Source of the DNA: Parachlorella kessleri
Lineage: Eukaryota; Chlorophyta; Trebouxiophyceae; Chlorellales; Chlorellaceae
DNA: 17,790 nucleotides
Direction: 5' to 3'
Assembly: GCA_001598975.1 (NCBI GenBank)
Contig: BBXU01000400.1
Coordinates: 1-17,790, forward strand
How positions within the stretch are numbered: position 1 is the stretch's first letter; each line of letters starts with the position of its first letter. The notes under the pieces are model-generated. The model saw only the letters and a list, made by a program, of their open reading frames with translations, was not told the DNA's origin and ran no database searches. Shown here piece after piece: positions 1 to 11,286 of this stretch. The position numbers and the translations under genes are program-made.

Positions 1-303
1 GGGGGTAGGTGGGGGGGCGGGGGGGTTGTATGTGGGTGTGGTGGGTGGGTGGGGGTGGGGGTGTGGAGGGCAGAGGCATACAGGCTTGATGCTATGCTAT
101 GCACCGCGGCCAGTTGGTCGGTGGAGGTTCCCACCGGCAGTTATCACTGACGCTGGCATAGGCAAGTTGTATGCAGCAGGATCACTGCCGCTTGCAGTGG
201 CACCGCTCGGGATCAGGCACTGCGCAAGGCTGAACCAGCTGCCCTGCTGCAACCCAGGGCAAACAGCGGTTCTGGCTGTGTTGTCTGCTCCGCCCAACTG
301 CAG
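1..303 (+). other. 3' part of a kinase-gene intron, very G-rich at its start
   Basis: No exon can be supported here. The segment ends in a good acceptor (AG at 302-303) directly before the kinase exon at 304, so I read it as the tail of an intron of that gene. Bases 1-70 are built of runs of 3 to 7 G separated by one or two other bases, which gives strong G-quadruplex potential on the sense strand and in the transcript. An open frame runs through this stretch, but its residues show no relation to a kinase domain; conserved sequence begins only after 303. Confidence 0.6.
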
Positions 304-2037
304 GCAGATACCGTGGCCGCCGCCTGACGAGATGTCTGCGGAGTGCCACGACCTGATAGACGGCTTGCTAGCCCTGGACCCCCGGGAGCGGCTAGGGCAC
401 CGGGGAGCGGGCGAAGTGAAGCTGCACCCCTGGTTTGAAGGTGTCAACTGGGCGGGGCTGGCTCGCAGCAAGGCAGCCTTCATCCCCACCCTTGACAACG
501 ACACAGACACCTCGTACTTCTCCTCGAAACAGGTGACTCCCTGCGGCTGGCCTAGAGTGCAATAATACATAGATTCTCTTGTAAAGCGGCTGCGTGTGTG
601 GCAGCGGCCTATTGGCTTCTCACTGCTTGTGCACCACCCTATCTGCTACTTGTTGATGCCTGACAGGCTAGCAGCATCCGTGCCAAGGTCTGACACGCAC
701 ACAAGGCTAAGAGCATGCGAGCCATATACCTGACTGACTTGCTGTGACCGGCCTCTTCATGCCCGATAAATCCCCATAGCCTTGCCCGAGAGCCCTGGAT
801 GTTGGTTCAACCTTCTGCTGCAGGTGTCGCAGCTGTCCATGGCGCTGGACCTGGAGAGCTCCAAGTCCGAGCCCGACCTGGCTCAGAGCCCCGCCAGCCT
901 GCCGGGATCACGTGCCTCCTCCCGAACCCAGAGCCACCGACCCTCCAGGTAACCGAGGGTGGAGGAACGGCTGCGCAGAGCCTCGTCCGCAGTACGCCTG
1001 CGGTACTGTTGCACACAGAGGAGGGTTTTTGTGGTGCCTGCTGGCGTACTCCTGCCCTGAGATCTGGTTTAGGAATTGCTGGAGCCGCTTTGGCTGGAGT
1101 TCAAGCCTGTCATACTACAAACTCACTAATCGCTGGTAGTATGCCGCGCTTGAACTCCAGCCAAAGCGGTTCCCATCTAACCAGTACCTCACCCACCTAT
1201 CCGCGCCGCTCTCGCAGGCGGCAGAGCACCGCGCGGCGGCGGTCGCTGCGTCAGGCCCTGGCCGAGCCCTCCGCCACCTCCTTCACCTCCCGCGCCAGCA
1301 GCGGCGGCTCCGCGGGCAGCCGGCAGTCGCTGACGGGCGACCTGGGCATGGCCCTGGAGGCGGAGCAGGCCGAGGGCAGCGCCATGGCAGCCGCCCCGGC
1401 AGCGGGGCTCAGCCTGGGTCCCAGCGCCGCAGAGGTTGCTGCCGCGCTGCTGCAGCGGGGGCACTACCGCAGCGGCAGCAGCGGCGGGGGCGGGGGCGGC
1501 TTCCTCGGGGGCGGCGTCGGCTGCGGCAGGGGCTTGCTGGGAGGCGAGGACGAGCTGCTGGGCCAGTACGGCAGCGGGGCGGGGTCCACCGGGCTGCTGG
1601 GGGTGGCCAGCCGGGGGCAGAGCACTGCCTCCATGGAATTGGAGCTGGGGCCAGAGTTCCAGGGGTTGCACGGCCGGATGCCGCTGCTGTCTGCGGAGGA
1701 CATGGAGGGCCCCGAGGGGGAGCCGGGGGATGCGGGCGAGCCTGGCCGGCCGGGGAGCGCGCAGGGCAATGGCTGCCCGGGGGGCATGGCTGGTGGCCCC
1801 ATGGGGTCTCCCATCGGCGCCGAGCCCTCCTTTGGGGATGGCACCAGCGAGCGGGGCAGCAGCTACGACACGGGGGAATCCGGGGAGGATGGTGAGGGGG
1901 AGGGGTGCTACATGGACGTGCAGGGGGGGCTTGGAGGGGACGAGGACCCATTTGCGGAGTTTGACCGGCCGCCGGACCCGGAGGCGCTGCGGGCCTGGCA
2001 CTCAGCCACCGCCTCACCGGATAAGGACTTCCGGTAG
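304..2037 (+). CDS. AGC-family protein kinase, IRE-like, C-terminal part only (5' end outside window)
   Basis: Three exons: 304-532, 824-948 and 1218-2037, with TAG at 2035-2037; about 390 residues are visible. Splice phases agree (0, then 2/1 across an AGG codon). The first exon encodes the end of the catalytic domain: IPWPPPDEMSAECHDLIDG, then LLALDPRERLG with the subdomain XI arginine, then HPWFEGVNW. The AGC C-tail follows (KAAFIPTLDNDTDTSYFSS). This order and wording fit plant IRE/IREH1 and animal MAST kinases, which phosphorylate Ser/Thr. The rest is low complexity: Ser/Arg-rich (SRTQSHRPSRRQSTARRRS), poly-Gly around 1483-1520, six consecutive Gly-X-Y triplets at 1708-1761, an acidic stretch, then DPFAEFD near the end. 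The ATP-binding lobe and activation loop lie upstream of the window. The stop sits in CCGGTAGGA, which could also act as a splice donor, so a further 3' exon is possible, although I see no coding candidate. Confidence 0.8.
1064..1184 (+). repeat. Long imperfect inverted repeat (hairpin) inside the last kinase intron
   Basis: Bases 1081-1106 and 1148-1173 are reverse complements over 26 bp, with one G.U pair. After a 4x4 internal loop (1107-1110 and 1144-1147) the arms pair again, 1111-1118 with 1136-1143 (8 bp), around a 17-nt loop. Outside the main stem, CTGGTTTAG (1064-1072) and CTAACCAG (1177-1184) extend the symmetry across a bulge. The hairpin lies wholly inside intron 949-1217. It has no coding sense and no clear target-site duplication. 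It could be a miRNA-type fold-back precursor, a MITE remnant or a structural intron element. Confidence 0.85.
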
Positions 2038-2952
2038 GAGTGCTCTATAGGGTCGACTGAGTGAGCGGCGAGGAGACGTGAGTCGTGGGTGTGGGCAGGC
2101 ACATTTCCAGGTGCCGGGTGTTTCTCAGTCAGCAGCATCCCTCAGGGCGTACATGTTGGGGTGGGTACGGATGCTGCTTATTGGGCCTTGGCACCTTGCC
2201 CCAGTTTATGCAGTTTATGAAGTATTGTATTGAATGGCTGAGCTGGTGGTCCTGTGGTGTGGTTGGTACTTCCATGTGTGTGCAGTACAGCACCCTCGTT
2301 CGGAAACTTGGCCTGCTCTGCTTTTGTACTTGCTGCCTGTTGCTGAGTGGGTGCATGGACCAGCGTGCTTCTACCTAAGAGCAAGGTGGGCCTGTGGGGC
2401 CAGCCCCCTTGCCTGCTGTACTTTTTCAGTCAGGATTTGCTTCTTGCTCTGTTGCTCGATGTATACATGAGTGTTCTTTTTCATTGCATCACGTCATGAG
2501 GCTGCAAATGTTTTGGGTACATACATACAGATAAGGTGGCTGTGCTCTTCGGCATGGTTGGTGAGTGTGCTTCTGTCAGATTACGACTCCACAGTTTCAT
2601 GAGGCACATCTAGCTCATGGCATGACTGTGCACGCCGGTAAGCAAGACTGTACTTGCAATCGAGGACGCTGTCGGGCTCAGAGGGCTGCACAAGCAACCC
2701 TGGAAAGAATACGGCGCAAAAGGCGCAAAATACAGAAGGGAATCTGAGGTATCAGCAGTACCAAGTAGGTAACATCAACACAACTGCAACGCTCGACAGG
2801 TTTTCACCTGCACTGCCCTGCAAACTCGCTCTGTCAGTGCCTGACACTCAGAGTTAGAGGAAAAGCTCGTCAGTTCACGCCTCAGCGGGCCTTGGGTATC
2901 CTGGGAGGCCCGGGGCACCCAAGTCAACAGCCGGCTTACATTTGGGCAAGCG
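2038..2952. other. Convergent intergenic region between kinase and PP2C 3' ends
   Basis: This 915-bp interval lies between the kinase stop (+) and the phosphatase stop (-). It must hold both 3' UTRs. Short open frames occur on both strands, but none has conserved sequence or splice-compatible exon structure. A perfect tandem duplication of the 9-mer GGCGCAAAA lies at 2713-2730. I find no TGTAA on the + strand that could serve the kinase gene. On the - strand TGTAA occurs at 2940-2936, just after the phosphatase stop. Confidence 0.7.
2936..2940 (-). terminator. Poly(A) signal TGTAA of the PP2C gene
   Basis: The - strand reads TGTAA 13 bases after the proposed stop codon at 2955-2953. TGTAA is the standard green-algal polyadenylation signal. 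The distance is short, so either the 3' UTR is very short or the last exon is misplaced. A second TGTAA at 3085-3081 on the same strand falls inside the last intron of the model. Confidence 0.4.
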
Positions 2953-5900
2953 CTACAAGCCTGCATGGCTCCCTGCAGCATGTGCTGCAGCAGCCACCGC
3001 CGCGGCATGGCCGCTGCTTGCCGCCACGCTCACTCTGCAGGCAAAGCACAGCAGAGCGATCAGGCGACGTTGATGTGCACTTACAGGCTGCTGTCGCCCC
3101 TACACACAGCACCTCCTCTGCGATATGCCCAACAAGCACTGTGGCTTTGGTCCTCCGGTGATGCAAGGCAGGCATGCTTCAAGCACAGAGTAGCTGCATC
3201 GTGGCTTCGTTCAAGACCGAACCCCACAAGCAATAATTACCTCTCCTTGCTCTTGCTTTCCAAGCCGCTGAAGAAGAGCACCTGCATGTGCATCAACCCT
3301 GGGTATTCGGCCTAAGCCGGTGCCCGTTCAAAGCCGACCACGGCATCCCACACAGCTCGCCCTAACACTAACCACTATCATCAGCAGCAGCAGCAAGCAC
3401 AGCGCATCCAGACATGGTCCATACTCAAGTAGCAGTGCAGCACCCTGCCAAGTGGCAGCCCACCAGGCCGGCCGCTCACCAGGCAGGTGATGTCATCGGT
3501 CCTGGTCTCGTGCTGCAGCCACATCTTGTAGGCAGCAGCCACCACTGCCTTGGCCGCCTCGTAGGGGCTGGAGCACCGGCTAACCTGCACCCCACCCAGG
3601 CTTTCTTTTAATACTTGATCCTGCCGATGGGGCTCTGGTGTGCTTCCTGGCGCGAGGGGCTGCACGGTGGCGCCAGGATTTGTAGCACCGCTGCATCTCC
3701 CCAGCTACCGGTGGGTATGCTCAAGCATGCACCCAGTGTCTCCACCACCTAAGCTGCTCTGGCGGCTTGCTACCCAGCCGTCACCGTGGCAACCTAACAA
3801 GGCAAACTGGGCATAGCATGTCAGGGACCGACGACCACCCCTCAATCACTCTCTCCTCAACGAGCTCGGAGCTGTCATCATCAGGCATTGTTGCCAGGTG
3901 CATTTTGCCGCATCGGTGCCAGCCAATATCAGCAAGAAGAGGTGCCGGGTGCAGCCCAGGCCCCCCTCACTTACAATGTCAACCGCTTTCTGGGAGGAGA
4001 TGAACTCCCACACCCCGTCTGTTGCCAGTATGGCAAAGGGCTGGTCGGCTTGCAGCTTCACTATGGTGATCTCCGGGTCGGCTATCACACCAATATCCTC
4101 CGCCGCTGCAGGGGCACCGTGCACACCACCCGTCAACGGCTCGCTACCACTTGGGCATGCAGAACGGCTACTGTAGTGATATTGGAAGGTTAAATGTGTG
4201 ACCTGCACAACCAAGGAGCTAGCGCTGCCACTTTACAACACGTAAACATATGTCCAGCGCACAGCCCTGGCAGGAGGGTGGGGATAGCTTGCCTGCGTCC
4301 CCGATGCTGCGGGTGAAGGCCGTCCCCGGGTAGACCCCGCCGGGGGCCCACAGCCGGGGAGGGTCCCCATCGCAATCTGCCTCGTTTGTCCAGCACCGCA
4401 CCTCGGGGTCCTGCAAACACACACACTTGGCAGGGCACCGGCACTGAGTCAGCAAGGGGCTGTGTGGTGAGGAAGGAATTGCTAGGTATGCTGCATGCGT
4501 CTGGTACTGGGTAGCCACCTGTAACCTAGAATCATCCACCTGGCCAGCTTCCCCAAGTGCACGGCGGTAGCTGTACTACACATAGCAGTATCTGTCAAAA
4601 CACTCGCCGGCAAGCATGTACCGCCTCCCACAATGTTGGCAATGGCAGGTGAACAGACAGACAGAGTGGCCTTGCCACCCGCCACACCAAATGCTGTACC
4701 TTGATGCCCTCTAGCTGGTCAAGTGTGAGCACCCGCGCGCCAGCTTTCAGCACCCGCTCACACTCATCCTCCCTGCAGCATGGTGACACCAACACTGCAC
4801 CAGCGTGGGTAAAAGCAATTCGCCACCCCCTGGTGGTGTTATACACATCTCTTCCACTCTCTGCACAGCCAGCATCCGTGGGCAGGACATGTCGAGGGCA
4901 GGTTTGTGTGTGCGAAGCTGTCATGACATTAGGACTCAAGTACTGAGTCGAGGAAAGGGATGCCAGTAATGCACTGACGATTAACGCCCTGAGAGAAGGG
5001 AAGCCCTGCCTGAAGGGTGTCTGGTCCCATGTGAGGTCCCGGGCCACTAGCTTGCCCGCCTTCACCTCCGCCAGCACGGCCCGAGAATCCCCAACGTTGG
5101 CAACATACATGGTGCTGCCCTGCATGGAAGCCAGGGCACAGTCAGCTGCAGCAACAGATAGCACAGCATGTGACCAAAGCCAGGCCTGGAAGATGCATGC
5201 CCACAGCTGGCTTGTGCCTCAAGACGTGCACCTCAGCCAAGCAGCAACCCGACAAAGCATAATGAACCCAGGGTAGCACTGGGCCAGGCACGTTGGCATG
5301 CCATCACACACTTGTCCACCTATTGTCAAGCTCAGCAGTAGCGTCCACCCATCACCCATGTACCTTCACCAGAGCTGCACATGCTGTGCTGCCGCTGAGT
5401 GAGTCATCAATGTTTGAGCGGTGCAGCTGCCAGTTGACCGCCACCATTGTACTGTGCAGGGCATGCTCTGGCACGGTGGCCAGGTTCTTGTCCTTGGCTA
5501 AGAGGTGAGGAATCTGCAGGAGTGATGTCACCTGGTGAGGAGGCCACTATGTCTTGGCCACAGCGCCCCCACTGGGCATAGGCCAGCATCCACTCACTAA
5601 CGCCGCCCAACCCAGTTGACAAGCACCAGCACGCAGCGAGCCTAGGGCATGTGAAAACGCACCCAGCTAACCGAAATGCTTCAACAACGAGCTCATGAGG
5701 CCAGTCGGTGTGAAATTTGCCATCTTTACCTTCTCCTTGGCAAACACCGCACATTCCGAACCACACTCGCCATGCCCATCAAACACCTGCATTTCCATGC
5801 ATGTTCGATTGTTTGACGAGTTGAGGATGACATGGAGTCTGCCTGGACAGGAAGACCACCCGGGGGGGGCAGGGGGCCACCGCACACAGACTCTAGCAAG

Positions 5901-6343
5901 CCCTGCAAATGCCTCACCCCAAAGAAGTGCTGATCTGCATGACCTCCCAGCTGCTCCGTAGCACAGCATGTATCCTGGTTGGCCTTGTCAGGCGCATCTG
6001 CACACACCCATGAAGCAGTGCTTGAGGTTTAGTGTTGTCAGCCATCCGTGTTGGGGGCCGCCAGCAACCAGCTCAGTGGCTCACCTGGATAGTACCCTCG
6101 CTGGCTGAGGAACGCATACTTAATAACCAGCCTGCTGCCCGGAACCGACACGGAGCGGGTGCCGTCAGTGACAACTGGCCGCTGCTCTTGCTCTTTGGTG
6201 CGCTGCAGAAGGGGCTGGCCTGTGGCATGGACCATAGAGCCCCTCGCTGTCCGCATCTTATTGGTTAGAGGCGCTGTCTCTTTGCTGGCAGGGCTCCCCG
6301 GCTGTTCCGGAATGGCTACAGGCTTAGAATTTACACACCCCAT
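2953..6343 (-). CDS. PP2C-type Ser/Thr protein phosphatase with N-terminal lipidation motif
   Basis: Eleven exons on the - strand: 6343-6085, 5997-5918, 5786-5672, 5497-5364, 5119-5010, 4772-4700, 4410-4293, 4105-3975, 3584-3480, 3281-3241 and 3034-2953; 415 aa, all phases consistent. It is a metal-dependent Ser/Thr phosphatase (PPM family). Order: MGCVNSKP (G2 myristoylation, C3 palmitoylation, S6 of the consensus), a linker rich in Ser, Pro and Gln, [18 protein letters not shown] (78-95), VFDGHGE (D116, metal), [80 protein letters not shown] (D326, metal) and RTDDIT (D370/D371, metal). As I know the family, it closely follows the phosphatase half of Arabidopsis At2g20050, but no cyclic-nucleotide-binding or kinase domain follows. 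Exons 10 and 11 ([15 protein letters not shown], then an Ala-rich tail) rest on phase and splice signals only. Introns after exons 5 and 7 begin with GC. Confidence 0.9.
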
Positions 6344-6789
6344 CCTTGAGCCCATAGGGCGGCCCAAAGGGGTGCCAAACAGCGCTCGTGTCAACAAAGA
6401 CCTATGATAAGGCTGTTAGGGAGGTAGAGCTGTAGGCTGGCGTTCCGAAATAGCGCAGGCAAGCCTTTTTAAGGCCGCCGCTTGCGACGGGGGTTGACCC
6501 GTCGTGCTTGTGTTCGAGACTAAGAATCGAACCGAGTTACACGTAAATTACCAACCAGGGATGTCGAGGGTCGTTAGAGGGGGAGACGAAAGGTTGTCGG
6601 AACCCCGAGCCTGCTGCGCACGTCCTGCCACGTCTCCCAGAACATATACTAAACTTTAGAGACTTCCTGGCCCTTGTTTGCAGCAAGTTTGTTACGTTCT
6701 GAAGGCTACGTGTGTAAGAAGGTCACGTTGGACCAGACTTCCTGGTGCTGCTAAGCTACCTGGGCAAAAAGCAACACTTAGGAGCGGTC
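6344..6789. promoter_or_regulatory. Divergent promoter region between PP2C (-) and CRIPT (+)
   Basis: The two start codons lie 446 bp apart, pointing away from each other. Near the middle is a perfect dyad, CGACGGG (6485-6491) and CCCGTCG (6498-6504) around GGTTGA, followed by a second one, TTCGA (6513-6517) and TCGAA (6527-6531). I see no clear TATA box in good position for either gene. The region must hold both 5' UTRs and promoters. Confidence 0.55.
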
Positions 6790-8050
6790 ATGGTCTGCGA
6801 CAAGTGTCAAAAGAAGCTTGCGACGGTTAGTTACTGTGTCTCACAGCTAGAGGGCGGGTGCGCCGCTGCCAGTGGCCATGCAGGCTCACTCCCTTCCTCC
6901 TCCCGCAGGTGGCAGCGCCAGATAAGTGGAAGGATGGAGCTAACAATACAATAGAGTCAGGCGGGCGCAAGATTAAGGTAACATCCATCACCCTGGAGTG
7001 GCACTGTAGTGCACTGACGCTTCACGCAAAACACCTGTGTCTGGACTTCATGCCTCAAGCAACGTGGGAACTTCATTGATACAGGTGTCATACCCAGTAA
7101 AATGCTGCTTTGGCGTGCAGGAGAACAAGATGCTCAGCAAAAAGAAGCAGTGGCAACCCTACTCGGCAAAATGCACAGTGTGCAAGTCTTCGCTACCCCA
7201 GGACTACAAGTATTGCCAGAAGTGCGCGTAAGTGAAGCTGCTCAGCTCACAGGAGGACAGGGTGCTGCTTTTTGATGTCACTATGTTAGCGTGCCGGCCG
7301 GCCAGGATTTGTTCTGGCACAGGTGCAGGGCCTGGCGCTGTTGTCGTGGCTTGCGTATGCCGGGCATGCCCTGCAAATCGCAGTGCCTGTTTTTCGCGCA
7401 GTTGACATCAGTCTGAGTGCTGAGCCAGACAGAGCTGCTCCTGTAAATGTTTAGGAGCTGCTGTTCAGACTTTGATGCGAACTGTGTGGATAAAGAGGGG
7501 ACCTCGGCTCCCCATGCATGCCTGGCATACTTGATCCTGACAATGTTGGCTCGCACAGGTGTCGAGGGAGCGCCCCACACGCGAAACTGTGCCTGGTTAC
7601 GGGTTGCATTGAAAGCGTGCGCATCGAGGTGCTGGGAAGGATTTGGCACCTGACGCTGACATCCCCATCTTGGCTGCAGGTATGCAAGGGGGCTTTGTGC
7701 AATGTGCGGGAAACAGGTGCGGCACGGGGCGCAGCTCTCCCATATGGTAGCACGGGCGTTTGTGTGGCAGGGTGCCCTCAGCTCGAGAATTGCACACCAG
7801 AAAGACAGTCAGAAGCAGAAACTACAGCTGCTAAGTTGCAGTCACGCAGTCCAGCCTTTCTGTTACTGTGCTATGGTGTACAGTAGAGAACATCATAAAC
7901 CAGCGCTCCGCCAGGGTAGCCTTTGTTGTGGAGCACCACCCCGTTTCCCTGGACGGCTGCACGCTATACCGCTGTCAGTAAAGGGTTTAAGCGCACTGAA
8001 TGCTGATGCAGGTTTTGGACACACAAAACTATAAGCAAAGCCAAGCGTGA
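6790..8050 (+). CDS. CRIPT: CRIPT, cysteine-rich zinc-ribbon protein of the (minor) spliceosome
   Basis: Five exons: 6790-6825, 6909-6977, 7121-7227, 7680-7716 and 8012-8050 (TGA 8048-8050); 95 aa against 101 in human. The start MVCDKCQKKLAT is the family N-terminus and the ATG is followed by G. Then come PDKWKDGANNTIESGGRK and ENKMLSKKK, all hallmarks of CRIPT. Four CXXC pairs (C3/C6, C53/C56, C67/C70, C77/C80) should bind zinc. The end is VLDTQNYKQSQA. Animal CRIPT was named for binding PDZ3 of PSD-95 through its C-terminal tail; later work places it in the spliceosome with RBM48 and ARMC7. The tail here is not a PDZ ligand, so the splicing role is the likely one. No exon is longer than 107 bp. 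It shares a divergent promoter region with the PP2C gene. No TGTAA signal is visible downstream. Confidence 0.95.
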
Positions 8051-8272
8051 TGCTGGCGGGGCCACCTGTGGGGAGGACCGCACTGTTGGCAGCCCTTGGG
8101 GGGCGTGCTGGCAGGACTACCCTGCCCAGCCCGCAGTGGTGATTGCAGCCTCAGCCTACTCCGTACACAGTACTCCTCGATCTTCATTGAAATTCATTTG
8201 TACCAGAAGGCAGTCACTAGTGGCATCTTTGTTCAGAATCCTGGTAGGCAGCGTGTAGGTAGGGTTTGTTTT

Positions 8273-8377
8273 TGACGGCAGACAGTGCGAACAGAGCAGA
8301 GTTAGTGTGAACTGTACTAAAGCCGGGACGCAGGATGCTTTGAAGCTTGACCAAAAGGCAATGCGAACAGAGGAGAG
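8273..8377. repeat. Degenerate direct repeat of about 36 bp
   Basis: Two copies share TTGAC, then after about 9-10 bases TGCGAACAGAG(C/G)AGAG(T/G)TAG. The best-matching core is 17 of 19 identical (GCGAACAGAGCAGAGTTAG against GCGAACAGAGGAGAGGTAG). The copies start roughly 75 bp apart, in the 3' intergenic region between CRIPT and eL42. No terminal inverted repeats or duplicated target sites are visible. Confidence 0.5.
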
Positions 8378-8923
8378 GTAGGGTTGCAATGCATTGACGG
8401 GGTCGGATGCAGTTATGGAGAGGACTTGCAAAGGACGTCTTCCAGCTCTGTGCTCCAGTGCCTCCCTCTAGGTTGAGACGGTGGCTGGCTGTATGTGAAG
8501 TCGATAAGCTGGGACTTTGAGGGCCTGGGCCAACCGTCCCTGTTGTCACCCATGCTGTGAAAATACCATCTGCATCAGGGTCGGCCAATTGTCACCTTGA
8601 CATGCAGTCCCACACCAGTGCCAGGTTTTAGCATGCACGCAAATAACGCCTGGCAGGGATGCTGTTATGTGTCACTCACCCTGGTGGCCATGCTGCTGCA
8701 AAGGCCACCAACGGGCCTGACAACTCATTCATGCCGCCACGCAGCAGCTGAGCTCCGCTTGCCTTACACAGTGCACCTCCAGTGCACTGCCTCGCACAAC
8801 CGTAGCATCATAGCCCTGTCGTCATCCATCCTCATGGGAGAGCCGCTGCTGTTGCCAGCTCTGGTGCTCCCCAAGTGCCTGCTTGGGCCATGTTCTGGCC
8901 TGCCATTGGCGCTGAGAGAGAAG

Positions 8924-8928
8924 TTACA
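8924..8928 (-). terminator. Poly(A) signal TGTAA of the eL42 gene
   Basis: The - strand reads TGTAA 46 bases after the eL42 stop codon (8976-8974). Sequence and distance both fit a green-algal polyadenylation signal. A second copy lies about 160 bases further downstream, near 8765. Confidence 0.65.
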
Positions 8929-8973
8929 TCCTATATGCTGCTAGTCTCAACCAAGCTGGTGCTGTTGCTGCGC

Positions 8974-11286
<2,313 letters not shown>

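Larger units (their letters stand above)
8051..8973. other. Convergent intergenic region between CRIPT and eL42 3' ends
   Basis: This 923-bp interval between two stop codons should hold both 3' UTRs. An open frame of 123 codons on the - strand (8588-8217) has no recognisable motif and is not accompanied by splice-compatible partners, so I do not call it. The only structure I see is a degenerate direct repeat at about 8273-8300 and 8347-8376. Confidence 0.65.

Noticed and set aside
26..565. Continuous 179-codon frame across the first kinase exon
   Set aside because: Residues before position 304 have no relation to a kinase and lie before a good acceptor. Residues after 532 lie beyond the donor. 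Only 304-532 is coding.
1189..2017. Long Pro/Ala-rich open frames on the - strand opposite the kinase tail
   Set aside because: They are antisense shadows of the GC-rich last kinase exon, with low-complexity composition and no motifs.
799..2037. Single 412-codon frame taken as one gene
   Set aside because: The real exon at 824-948 reads in a different frame, and 949-1217 is an intron with the hairpin. Only 1218-2037 of this frame is coding; the phase across 948/1218 closes on an Arg codon.
3121..3160. Alternative last PP2C exon starting after AG near 3142
   Set aside because: Splicing directly from exon 9 gives a short Cys/Arg-rich end, and splicing from exon 10 gives a weaker tail. The exon at 3034-2953 has a better pyrimidine tract, matching phase and a nearby TGTAA. 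It is not fully excluded.
3381..3479. Read-through of PP2C exon 9 to a stop at about 3381
   Set aside because: It would end the protein in sequence unlike any PP2C (Cys-rich end). A strong GTGAGC donor at 3479 and the next exon giving [12 protein letters not shown] fit the family better.
6498..6545. Possible tRNA on the - strand suggested by GGTTCGATT (B-box-like)
   Set aside because: The flanking bases do not form a T stem, and no D arm, anticodon arm or acceptor stem can be built.
8217..8588. 123-codon frame on the - strand between CRIPT and eL42
   Set aside because: It has no conserved motif, no splice-compatible neighbour exon, and contains the degenerate repeat. It is probably 3' UTR or spacer.
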